DNA of 14,120 nt from Embleya sp040605455 (GCF_040605455.1 NZ_JBEXCV010000192.1:1-14120); one strand, 5' to 3'. Shown: positions 7,578-14,075, counted from the first letter of the stretch. Notes: generated from the letters alone by a model not told the origin. Made by a program: numbers and translations.

Positions 7578-7604
7578 TTCGTCACCGCCTTGACGGGTGA
7601 CGAA
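7578..7604. promoter_or_regulatory. inverted repeat with embedded TTGACG, possible operator/promoter
   Basis: TTCGTCACC (7578-7586) pairs perfectly with GGTGACGAA (7596-7604) around a 9-nt spacer. TTGACG, a good -35 match, spans 7590-7595 on the plus strand, about 80 nt before the small gene at 7678. A clear -10 hexamer is not obvious. It could be an operator over a promoter for that gene, or simply a hairpin. Confidence 0.35.
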
Positions 7605-7677
7605 TCAGGGTGCAGGCTGAGGATCGTTCGAGCGACACGGAAGACGCGATCCACGATCGATGAAGTGGAGCATGGCC

Positions 7678-7869
7678 ATGAACAACGAATTCGGCACTGA
7701 TGCCGCTGTGGCGGAACGGCGCGCGAAGTACGGCAGGCTGCCCGAGCGCATCCGCCTCGAGGACATGTCCGAAGAGGTAGAGGCCGCGCCCGACGCCGAA
7801 GCGAGTTCGTACAACCCCGAAGCCTCATGGAACCGCTTCTCGTGCCTGGCCCTCGATCTTGGACTGTAG
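7678..7869 (+). CDS. small hypothetical protein (63 aa)
   Basis: I do not recognise a function. The ATG at 7678 is preferred because GGAG (7667-7670) lies 7 nt upstream; two earlier in-frame ATGs at 7660 and 7672 lack this spacing. The protein starts MNNEFGTDAAVAERRAKYGR, continues LPERIRLEDMSEEVEA with a charged helical character, and ends with a short hydrophobic tail, CLALDLGL. Acidic overall, with no membrane segment or metal motif. The codon pattern is normal for high GC. It lies just outside the Tn7-like end, on the opposite strand, with the inverted repeat 7578-7604 upstream. The LPERIRxEDM phrase has the look of small actinobacterial conserved hypotheticals, but that is an impression. 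Confidence 0.55.
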   Translation: MNNEFGTDAAVAERRAKYGRLPERIRLEDMSEEVEAAPDAEASSYNPEASWNRFSCLALDLGL

Positions 7870-8023
7870 AGCAGTGGACATCGGCTCGGGCCGCCGTCGG
7901 ACCGCACGCTTCGACCGGCGATTCCCCTCGCCTCGCAGCCCGAGTCCTGACATGCCTCGGTCCGATGCACAGCGCTGCGTCGGTTCCGCCCCAGAGTTTG
8001 GAGGCAGCCCAAACCTGGACCGC

Positions 8024-8065
8024 TTGCCGGTTGCCGGTTGCCGGTTGCCGGTTGCCGGTTGCCGA
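8024..8065. repeat. 7-bp tandem repeat (TTGCCGG), five full copies plus TTGCCGA
   Basis: Five exact tandem TTGCCGG units followed by a variant TTGCCGA. The unit is not a multiple of three, so a length change would alter any reading frame through it. The surrounding stretch 7870-8176 shows no convincing gene on either strand. It may be a variable-number repeat. Confidence 0.9.
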
Positions 8066-8176
8066 CCCACGCTCCCAGCGGACGAGAACGCTCTTGGTGT
8101 CAGCGAATGTCGTTGGAGCGAGGGTCTTGGCCTGCCTCGGTGGTGGGGGTGGTGCCCTGAGGGTGTTCTCGTCGGC

Positions 8177-8335
8177 GACGCGGAGCGTGATCTCCTGTTG
8201 ATCCAGAACGTCGTTCAGGATGCGCAGGACACTCTTCCATTGCGTGGCCGGGATGTTGTCGGCCTCGAACGCTCTACGGATGTCGATACCGGAGATCCGT
8301 CCCTGAGCCCTGCTTCGTTCGATCAGCGACCGTAG
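8177..8335 (-). pseudogene. principal sigma factor (HrdB-like) region 1.1 fragment, copy 1
   Basis: The minus-strand translation gives LRSLIERSRAQGRISG, then IDIRRAFEADN, then IPATQWKSVLRILNDVL, then DQQEITLRVADEN. This follows closely the N-terminal region 1.1 of Streptomyces HrdB, which from memory runs ALIERGKAEGQ, DDVRRAFEAD, IPATQWKNVLRSLNQ, GVTLMVSA. In a sigma factor this domain occupies the DNA channel of RNA polymerase before promoter binding. Here about 53 residues align and then the frame runs into Pro-rich and repeat-derived sequence. Regions 1.2 to 4 are not present. No ATG, GTG or TTG lies close upstream in frame (nearest ATG about 8554), so I treat it as a gene fragment rather than a working small protein. 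Confidence 0.6.
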
Positions 8336-8490
8336 GGCGGGGAACAGCCAGAATTCCTGCGGGAATTGGGGGGTTCTTCGGCTCGCGAGGGTCGGACTGT
8401 GGACTCGCGATGGGGTCGTGCGGTGCCCCCCGCACCCGGATGCGGTTTGCCGAGGGTGGCTGTGCTCGTGGGGATCGGTTGGACAGGGTT

Positions 8491-8607
8491 GACGACGATG
8501 CCTACGTCGAGTTGCTCCATGATCTGATTCGGCGTGCGCAGGCGGTTCCTCCATTGCGTCACCGCTGGCCGCTGCGCGCGACCAGCGGTGGAGCCGCGAA
8601 CGCCATC
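8491..8607 (-). pseudogene. second, more decayed sigma region 1.1-like fragment, copy 2
   Basis: The minus strand in a different frame reads DGVRGSTAGRAQRPAVTQW then RNRLRTPNQIMEQLDVGIVV. Aligned to copy 1 it keeps D-x-VR, the TQW(K/R)xxLRxxN core and the following hydrophobic positions. At DNA level both copies contain TGCGCAGG, exactly 8 nt, then CCATTGCGT (8221-8245 and 8535-8559). The N-terminal helix is lost. Probably an ancient duplicate or a second capture of the same gene start; similarity by chance is possible over such a short length. Confidence 0.4.
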
Positions 8608-8699
8608 GACGACAATCACAAGCAGCGACACCCCACCACCGCCACACCCGGCGCCACGCACCGCGAACCGGTGTGGGTGGCAATGCTGCCCCGGGCGGC

Positions 8700-9404
8700 T
8701 CACACGGCCAGCAGCCGGCGCACATCCGATTCGGCGAGTTCGCAGGCCGCGCCCTCGCGGACCACGACCCCCGCGTCCAGGATCGTGAACCGGTCCGCCA
8801 GGCGCGTCGCGAAGTCCAGATACTGCTCCACGAGCAGCACCGCGAGTCCGCGCTCGCGGTGCAGCCGCTCGATCACGTCCTCGATCTCGGCGACGATGGA
8901 CGGCTGGATGCCCTCGGTGGGTTCGTCCAGGATCAGCATCCTCGGTTCGGTCACCAGGGCGCGGGCGATGGCGAGTTGCTGTTGCTGGCCGCCGGAGAGG
9001 AAGCCGGCGGGTCGGTCGAGCAACGGGCGCAGGCGCGGGAAGACGTCCAGTACCTCGTCCTACACGGCCTTGCCGCGGCCGCCGCTCGCCTCCCGCACCA
9101 CCCGCAGGTTCTCCCGCACGGTGAGCTGCCCGAAGCTCTCGTGTCCCTGCGACACGTAGCCCAGGCCCAGCCGGACCCGCTCGTGGGTGGCCAGCCGGGT
9201 GATGTCGCGGCCCTCGAAGCGGACCCGCCCGCCACGCACCGGCAGTACGCCCATCAGCGCGTCGAGCAGCGTGGTCTTGCCGACGCCGTTGCGGCCCATG
9301 ACGCACACCAGGGAACCTGCGGCGACGGTGAGGTCGACGCCGAACAACACCCGGGTCCGGCCGTATCCGACCTCCAGGCCGGTCACCTCCAGCATCGCGT
9401 CCAT
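8700..9404 (-). pseudogene. urtE: urea ABC transporter ATP-binding protein UrtE, interrupted by an in-frame TAG
   Basis: ATPase subunit of the UrtABCDE urea importer, acting on the cytoplasmic face. The ATG at 9404 gives MDAMLEVTGLEVGYG, Walker A GRNGVGKTT (38-46) and Q-loop VSQGHESFG. Codon 115 is then TAG (9062-9060). The same frame continues without further damage through the signature LSGGQQQQLAIAR, Walker B MLILDEPTEGIQPS (the GIQPS is UrtE-like rather than LivF-like), LLVEQY and the end RRLLAV at 8700. A full frame would be 234 residues, normal for the family. A single amber codon makes it a fresh pseudogene, a sequencing error, or a suppressible gene. The start overlaps the urtD stop by one base (TGATG), so the original operon order is kept. 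Confidence 0.85.
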
Positions 9405-9552
9405 CAGGACACCGCCTCCCGCTCCTGAGCTTCGTCGGACCGCGCGTCGCGCGAGCGGCCGAGGTAGACCTCGCGCACCATCGGGTCGGCCTGGACCGAG
9501 GCCATGTCGCCCTCGATCAGCACCCGGCCCTCGTGCAGCACGGTCACGGGGC
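9404..9552 (-). pseudogene. urtD: UrtD (urea ABC transporter ATPase) C-terminal remnant
   Basis: The last about 49 codons read VTVLHEGRVLIEGDMASVQ, then DPMVREVYLGRSRD, and end at the TGA that overlaps the urtE start. This is the normal C-terminus of UrtD-type ATPases after the H-loop. Upstream of VTVLHEG the frame changes to Pro/Arg-rich sequence, which is the out-of-frame reading of the neighbouring DUF721 gene. Walker A, signature and Walker B are all absent. The junction lies at about 9548-9553, so the gene was cut by insertion or by a deletion that joined it to the DUF721 module. Confidence 0.75.
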
Positions 9553-10131
9553 GTGCGGGCCGGTCTCGCGGGTCGTTTGTGGGTGGGGTGTGCCGGACTT
9601 CGTCGGTGCGGTTTCGCGGCGCTGGGGTGGCTGTGTCGTGGCCTTGGTCGACGGGTGTGCGGCGGGGCGGGGCGCGGGTGCGCAAGGGGTGGAGCCGCTT
9701 GGGATCACCCGGAGCGTGCGCACGGTGTCGGCGCCGACGACCGCGTTGATCCGCGCGATCAACGACGTGCGGATGAGGCGGAGTTGCGTGGCGAACGTGC
9801 TCGAGGTCGGGTGCAGGTCCAGGCGGCGGGCCTGGGGGTCGTAGTGGCCGGCGCGGACGTGATCGGCGTACTCGGGGGCGATGCGCGGCCACTGGTCGGT
9901 GATCGTTCCACCAGCGACCGGGGCGGTCCATCCGCGGGCGACGAGCAGCCGGCGGAGGAGACCGTCGAGGCGGTGCGGGTCGCGGTCGTCGACGCGGGCC
10001 GGGGAGAACCGGGCGCGGGCGGCGCGCTTCGTGGCGGTGGTGCCGTCCCGGTCGCGGGCGGCGACCAGGGTCGAGCGCAGGGCGATCCGGGCGAGGTCCT
10101 GCGGGCGGGCGTCCTCGGTGGGGGCGGTCAT
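9544..10131 (-). CDS. DUF721 (DciA-like) domain protein
   Basis: The ATG at 10131 overlaps the stop of the preceding gene as ATGA; 195 residues. The N-terminus (PQDLARIALRSTLVAAR) and the central region from LDGLLRRLLVARGW (55-68) are followed by the DUF721 core: ITDQWPRIAPEYADHV, a short beta segment RLDLHP, then FATQLRLIRTSLIARIN. DUF721 proteins relate to DciA, which helps load the replicative helicase, and a homologue sits near recF/gyrB in Streptomyces chromosomes. Plasmid or element copies also exist, and this one probably belongs to that class. The last about 45 residues are Pro/Thr-rich. The stop TGA is supplied by the first base pairs of the urtD remnant, so the native C-terminus may be altered. 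Confidence 0.7.
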   Translation of the reverse strand: MTAPTEDARPQDLARIALRSTLVAARDRDGTTATKRAARARFSPARVDDRDPHRLDGLLRRLLVARGWTAPVAGGTITDQWPRIAPEYADHVRAGHYDPQARRLDLHPTSSTFATQLRLIRTSLIARINAVVGADTVRTLRVIPSGSTPCAPAPRPAAHPSTKATTQPPQRRETAPTKSGTPHPQTTRETGPHAP

Positions 10132-10658
10132 CGGGCACCGGTCCCGGTCAGGCGCAGGGTGGGCGAGGGGGCAAGGCGGTAGGCGCGGTCGACCAGGTCG
10201 TGGCCGTACAGGGCGCGGGCGTAGGCGGGGCCGGCGTACTCGGATTCGGCCAGGACGCGGGCCAGTTGGGCGGGCGTCATCGCGGCCGGGTCGGGCAGGC
10301 CGTCCGGGTGCAGGGGCAGATCCTCGCCCTGGTCCTGGTCGTCGTTGTGGGTGCCGGCGGGAGCGACGGCCTGGGCCATCAGGGCCGCGGCGGCCGGGGG
10401 CGGGCCTGCCTGCGCGGTGTCGGCCTCCGGGGTCCAGTCGTGGTGGCGGGCGGCGGTCGCGGCGCGCGAATCGCGCCACAACTCCATCATCTCGGCGCGT
10501 TGTTCCGGCGTAGTCCAGATCCGGTGGGCCGAGGCGGTACGGCGCGCGAGCAGGCCGCTCGGGCGCTTGATCCGGGCCGGCACGTCGCCCCGGGTGAGGT
10601 GGATCCACGCCTGGACCTCGTCGCAGGTCCAACCGGCGTCGGCCAGATCGCGGGTCAC
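10128..10658 (-). CDS. hypothetical protein paired with DUF721, probably 5'-frameshifted
   Basis: Reads GTG at 10658, then TRDLADAGWTCDEVQAWIHL, a helical domain with RIKRPSGLLARR, and a C-terminal motif MTPAQLARVLAESEYAGPA before its stop overlaps the DUF721 start. I do not recognise a characterised family; the style resembles replication or regulatory proteins of actinobacterial integrative elements. The GTG has no ribosome binding site. Upstream, one frame away, the sequence NRYQRRFALARDLMTRLPWL then DRARLPRIV looks like the natural N-terminal continuation. Removing one G from the GGG at 10658-10660 would join the two. That upstream frame is open to about 10940, includes a TCPCCG zinc-like motif, but has no ATG, GTG or TTG. 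Probably a decayed gene. Confidence 0.5.
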   Translation of the reverse strand: MTRDLADAGWTCDEVQAWIHLTRGDVPARIKRPSGLLARRTASAHRIWTTPEQRAEMMELWRDSRAATAARHHDWTPEADTAQAGPPPAAAALMAQAVAPAGTHNDDQDQGEDLPLHPDGLPDPAAMTPAQLARVLAESEYAGPAYARALYGHDLVDRAYRLAPSPTLRLTGTGAR

Positions 10659-10957
10659 CCACGATCCGGGGCAGGCGGGCCCGGTCCAGCCACGGGAGGC
10701 GGGTCATCAGGTCCCGGGCGAGGGCGAACCGACGCTGGTAGCGGTTGGGGCGGTGTGCGGGTCGGGGGCGGGTGTTCGCAGGAATCGCGCTCGAACCATT
10801 CGTGTTCCCGCCGGCGAGCCCTTCTGGGGGGACCCAGAGATTTCCGCAGCAAGGACATGTCCAGGAGTAACAACCCCTAATGGGGCGTGGGATGGGAGGG
10901 CCCAGGCCCAGGGTGGCGCCGTCCAGCGGTTCCGCCCGGTCTGATCACGTGGTGCCG

Positions 10958-10990
10958 AGGGGGCCTCGGCTGTCAGCGCCGAGGCCCCCT
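10958..10990. terminator. hairpin terminator after the SDR gene
   Basis: A perfect 13-bp stem (AGGGGGCCTCGGC with its complement) and a 7-nt loop, 13 nt past the stop of the minus-strand dehydrogenase. No T-tract. It also marks the edge between the SDR locus and the decayed module to the left. Confidence 0.75.
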
Positions 10991-11003
10991 GCGGAAGTTG
11001 CGA

Positions 11004-11852
11004 TCACCTGTCGACGGCGTCGGTCACGCGATTCCAGTTGTCCAGGTCTGCGATGCGCGCCTCCAGGGCAGTGCGCATGCCGGTGGCGCTAGAAGCACCA
11101 AGAGCCAGGCGCAGCGGGGGGATGGGGCTGTCGACCGCGGTTCGGATGCCTTCGGCGATTCGGGCCGCGGTGGAGAACGCGGATCGGGGCAGTTCTCCGA
11201 TGCCCTTGTGGACCTCGCGGACGGTCTGGTCGTAGTCGTCGAGGCCTGCGGCGACGTCGAGGTTGGACAGGAAGGGGGTGGCGGTCATTCCGGGCTGGAT
11301 GAGCGTGACGTTGATGCCGAGCGGTGCGACCTCGGCGACCAGTGCGTCCGAGAGTCCCTCGACCGCGTACTTGGTCGCGGCCAGCAGTCCCACGCCGGGG
11401 TGGGCGGACTGCCCGTAGACCGACGAGCCCTGGAGGATGTGTCCGGAGCGCTGGGAGCGGAGTATCGGCAGCGTCGCGCGGAGCACGTTGAGCACGCCGA
11501 AGACGTTGGTGTCGAACACGGCGCGAACTTGCGTGTCGGAGGCTTCCTCGACGGCTCCGAAGAGTCCGTAGCCGGCGTTGTTGGCCACCACGTCGATGCG
11601 GCCGAACCGCGCGTGCGTGCGTCCCACCGCTTCGCGGACGGCCTGCTCGTCACGCACGTCTGCCCGGATGAGGAGCAGGCGGTCGCCGTGCGCCTCGGCC
11701 AGATCGTCAAGGGAAGCCGTGTCGCGGGCGATTGCCGAGACGACGTCGCCGTTCTCCAGTGCCTGGAGGGTGAGTTCGCGGCCGATGCCGGACGTCGCGC
11801 CGGTGATGAACCACGCGCGGAGGCTTGTCTGCTGGTCTGAGGTCTCGTTCAT
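11004..11852 (-). CDS. short-chain dehydrogenase/reductase lacking the catalytic Tyr
   Basis: A 282-residue classical-type SDR with a Rossmann fold. The ATG at 11852 gives MNETSDQQTSLRAWFITGAT; a weaker in-frame start lies at 11888. Cofactor motif TGATSGIG (17-24), acidic DVRD (65-68), NNAG (91-94), structural Asn117 in DTNVFGV, and catalytic-type Ser144 in GSSVYG are present. The YxxxK motif is altered: Lys161 (in AATKYAVEG) is kept, but the residue four before it is Leu157 (codon CTG), and 153 to 160 contain no Tyr. Ser-to-Tyr spacing of 13 confirms the position. The usual oxidoreductase proton donor is therefore missing, so activity may be lost or changed to binding or regulation. Divergent from the CGNR regulator gene, a pairing that suggests local control. 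Followed by a hairpin at 10958-10990. Confidence 0.88.
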   Translation of the reverse strand: MNETSDQQTSLRAWFITGATSGIGRELTLQALENGDVVSAIARDTASLDDLAEAHGDRLLLIRADVRDEQAVREAVGRTHARFGRIDVVANNAGYGLFGAVEEASDTQVRAVFDTNVFGVLNVLRATLPILRSQRSGHILQGSSVYGQSAHPGVGLLAATKYAVEGLSDALVAEVAPLGINVTLIQPGMTATPFLSNLDVAAGLDDYDQTVREVHKGIGELPRSAFSTAARIAEGIRTAVDSPIPPLRLALGASSATGMRTALEARIADLDNWNRVTDAVDR

Positions 11853-11955
11853 GTTGCGACCGTAAGTCGTTAGCTCATAACGCGTCAAGTGATGCCATCA
11901 CATCCGTTGCCCGTTAGACGACTTAGTACCTCTTCTTCTGATGTAGGGTGGGGTG
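11853..11955. promoter_or_regulatory. divergent promoter region with palindromes between SDR and CGNR genes
   Basis: About 100 nt, less GC-rich than its surroundings, shared by two divergent genes. It holds CGTTA-GCTCA-TAACG (11868-11882) and a perfect palindrome GTGATG-C-CATCAC (11889-11901). AAGTCGT (11864-11870) is also matched by ACGACTT (11918-11924). These are credible operator sites, most simply for the adjacent CGNR protein. I cannot assign -35 and -10 boxes with confidence. Confidence 0.5.
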
Positions 11956-12567
11956 ATGAGCAGTGCTGCAACTGGATCTGCGAAACCCAGCCCGCGCACC
12001 GTCATGCCGGTGGTGGAGACCGTGCTCGCGTTCGTGAACACACGCGCGGACGGGGGCGGTCGGCAAGAGTTGTTCGGAGACGGGCACTCCTTCGCGGCGT
12101 GGCTCGCGGAGCACGATGAGTTCGGTGGCGATGCCGTGGCGACCGACGCCGATGCCGCGACCGCACGCGAGCTGCGTGACGCCCTGGCGACCCTGCTGCT
12201 GGCGCACTCGGGCGACGAGGAGAGCCTGGGCGAGCCGCTCGGGCGAGCCGAGCAACACCTGCGGCGCGCAGGTGCGCTCTACCCGCTGGCGACGGTGGTC
12301 ACAGCCGGTGGTGTTGAGCTGGCGTCACCGCAGGCAGGGGTGCCGCGTGTGTTCGGGACCGTACTGGCCGCGGTGACAACCTTCGCGCAGACCGGCGACT
12401 GGGGTCGCATCAAGGCGTGCCGCAACCCCCCGTGCCATTTCGGTTTCTTCGACCGCACACGCAACGGGGCAGGGCTCTACTGCAGCACCGGCTGTGGCTC
12501 CCAGGTCTCCATGCGTAATTACCGCCAACGGCAGCGCCAGGAGAGCGAGACACCGCCCGAGGCGTGA
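11956..12567 (+). CDS. CGNR zinc-finger (ABATE domain) transcriptional regulator
   Basis: A 203-residue protein with the two-part layout of actinobacterial CGNR regulators. The N-terminal helical ABATE domain (about 15-140) includes the opening VETVLAFVNTR. The C-terminal zinc finger is CRNPPC (155-160), FFDRTRN, then CSTGCGSQ (176-183) and a basic tail, RNYRQRQR. Family members use four Cys to bind zinc and contact DNA; all four Cys are present. The eponymous CGNR is CGSQ here. ATG 11956 and GTG 11953 are both possible, each behind GGGTGGGG. It probably controls the divergent SDR gene and itself through the palindromes between them; this is inferred from layout. Confidence 0.88.
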   Translation: MSSAATGSAKPSPRTVMPVVETVLAFVNTRADGGGRQELFGDGHSFAAWLAEHDEFGGDAVATDADAATARELRDALATLLLAHSGDEESLGEPLGRAEQHLRRAGALYPLATVVTAGGVELASPQAGVPRVFGTVLAAVTTFAQTGDWGRIKACRNPPCHFGFFDRTRNGAGLYCSTGCGSQVSMRNYRQRQRQESETPPEA

Positions 12568-12777
12568 AGCCGCGGCTCCGCCGATGGCCCCCTCGAAGCT
12601 GTGCTCAGCCGCGCCCGCCAGCTTCAGCCCGAAGACGGCACCCTGCCATGACATTTCCCGCCCGGTGGTGAGGCGGCGAGAGTCTGGGGGGCGTCGCGGG
12701 CTTGTCGGTACCCGGTGCCTGACTACCGGTCCAGCCCGGTCCGCGCCCCCACAGCCGCGTCAGATGCCCAATCGACG

Positions 12778-13078
12778 TCAAGACGGATGCTTCTCCTGCA
12801 TGACGCCGCCATGGGCCCAGGCCAGGTCAACTGGCCGCGGCTTCGCCATGGTGGGACGGTGCAACTGCTGGCTGACAAGCTCGACTTCGGCGCTGTGCAC
12901 TTCTTCGATCTCCGCGAGCACGGTCGTCAGCAGGGCCAGCGTGCGGGGTACATGGTCAAGCGATCAGATGGACATCCAGGTGCTCGGGCACCTGGTCGAG
13001 GTGGAGCTGCGCGAAGAAGGAGAACGTCCAGTCGTCCAGGACCCTGGGAGTCAACGATCGTCGGACCACACACACCCG
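12778..13078 (-). pseudogene. unidentified gene remnant with a one-base frameshift
   Basis: The minus strand reads VLDDWTFSFFAQLHLDQV then PEHLDVHLIA and meets TGA at 12958-12956. One base over, the frame continues VPRTLALLTTVLAEIEEV, then VSQQLHRPTMAKPRPVDLAW, and stops at 12778. Removing one T in GCTTGACC gives a continuous LIADHVPRT. Both halves look like ordinary protein, with alternating hydrophobic and charged residues. I do not recognise the family. The N-terminus is unclear: the frame is open upstream to 13207, but that part looks non-coding. A GTG near 13064 could be a start. The opposite-strand reading in this stretch seems less protein-like. Confidence 0.4.
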
Positions 13079-13129
13079 TGATCCCACCCCCACGCCGCCA
13101 ATACGCCCTCGACCCGTGGGTAATGAAAT

Positions 13130-13163
13130 CCGCCGAGATGCGTTACGCGCTACTTCTCGGCGG
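13130..13163. repeat. 9-bp inverted repeat enclosing a smaller palindrome
   Basis: CCGCCGAGA (13130-13138) and TCTCGGCGG (13155-13163) pair perfectly around a 16-nt spacer that itself contains GCGT-T-ACGC (13140-13148). It lies in sequence with no confident gene. It could be a terminator, an operator or an attachment-site hairpin; nothing here decides among them. Confidence 0.5.
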
Positions 13164-13187
13164 CCGCCCTTGCACAGGCCGTGCTTG

Positions 13188-13415
13188 TCACGTCTCCGGG
13201 CCACCATCGGCGCACGTCCTCCATCGCCTCGACCACCTCGGCCACGACGCCCGTTCCCCCATGTCGACCAGCATTCCGGCTGTCGCCCCCACGACGGCGA
13301 GGACGACCGGTCGTGCGGAGCGGCCCAGCGGGGCCGGCCTGGCGGTGCTGGTCTCGGTGGGCGGGATCCGGACCGGCGTGGCGGTGGTCGCGGTGGTCGC
13401 GGTGGGTGCCCTCAT
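13188..13415 (-). CDS. possible small membrane-associated protein (75 aa), weak
   Basis: The ATG at 13415 has GGGAG four bases upstream. The product starts MRAPTATTATTATPVRIPP and has one short hydrophobic stretch, PVVLAVVGATAGMLV, then a basic, Trp-rich tail. It is in the same direction as the acidic gene 85 nt upstream. An overlapping plus-strand frame (13261-13557, 98 codons) also encodes a hydrophobic segment but has no ribosome binding site. The two frames share wobble positions, so GC bias cannot separate them. Neither is recognised; at most one is real. Confidence 0.2.
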   Translation of the reverse strand: MRAPTATTATTATPVRIPPTETSTARPAPLGRSARPVVLAVVGATAGMLVDMGERASWPRWSRRWRTCADGGPET

Positions 13416-13499
13416 CGGTCTCCCGACCGCGCTGGCGCTCCCGAAGGCCGTGCGGCCTCCTGCCGATCCGGCCGGGGCCGGGCCTGCCGATCCGATCGG

Positions 13500-13697
13500 T
13501 CAGCCGTCTTCCTCCTCGTCCTCGGTGCGGTCACCCTCGGCCTGCGACGTCTCGTAGGCGTGGGCGGTCTGCTCCGATGTGGCGTCTTCGTCGGACGGCC
13601 GCATGTCGCTTTCCCGCACCACCACGCGCGGGGGCGAGTGCATGCCGTGGTGGTCGTCGTGAAGCCGGTGCTCGCCGCGCACCTCGGTGTCAGGCAT
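13500..13697 (-). CDS. small acidic hypothetical protein (65 aa)
   Basis: The ATG at 13697 is preceded by a perfect AGGAGG (13707-13702) with 4 nt spacing, the best ribosome binding site in the window. The product starts MPDTEVRGEHRLHDDHHGMH and becomes strongly acidic at its C-terminus (GDRTEDEEEDG). It is hydrophilic and probably disordered, with no Cys or membrane segment. The His-rich HRLHDDHHGMH stretch could bind metal, but this is speculative. A 7-bp hairpin (ACCCGGC/GCCGGGT, 13720-13736) lies in its leader. Function unknown. Confidence 0.55.
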   Translation of the reverse strand: MPDTEVRGEHRLHDDHHGMHSPPRVVVRESDMRPSDEDATSEQTAHAYETSQAEGDRTEDEEEDG

Positions 13698-13737
13698 GGC
13701 GCCTCCTGCGGCCCACCGCACCCGGCGGCGCCGGGTA

Positions 13738-14075
13738 CGGTGCCGCTACATCTCCAGTGTCCCTCTTCCAGGGTCGCCCGCCCCGTGCGCGGTGCGTCGC
13801 CGGCTGCGACGCCCTGCGGAATACCGGCTTGCGCTTCGGGGTGGACGCGGTGGGCCTTCGACGAGCGGTGCGGCATCCTGACAACAACACAAGACCCACC
13901 ACGACCCGGACCGCTCCGCGGCCCCACCACCGCGCCTGCCCGCCACCCGAACACGACCCGAACCGACAGAGACCAGGACGACAGGGCCTCCCCCGCGAAC
14001 GACACGAGCGGCGTCCCGGACTCGTGCCGGGACTATCAAGGACTCGGTGTACACCCTGAGCAAAGGGAGTATCCG
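13738..14075. other. no convincing gene
   Basis: About 340 nt between the leader of the acidic gene and the next plus-strand start. Short open frames exist on both strands, but they are Arg/Pro-rich and lack starts with ribosome binding sites. It presumably contains divergent promoters for the acidic gene and the gene at 14076. The 13880-13960 stretch is unusually rich in ACC/ACAAC runs. I see no clear operator or RNA gene. Confidence 0.5.

Noticed and set aside
8024..8065. CRISPR-like array
   Set aside because: Units are 7 bp and contiguous, with no spacers and no cas genes.
7520..8725. 401-codon minus-strand open frame spanning the 7-bp repeat and sigma fragment
   Set aside because: Only residues about 131-190 look like protein; the rest is low-complexity, repeat-derived or antisense to the small gene at 7678.
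12715..13557. 280-codon plus-strand open frame
   Set aside because: Crosses a better minus-strand remnant and the antisense of the acidic gene; no ribosome binding site and no domain.
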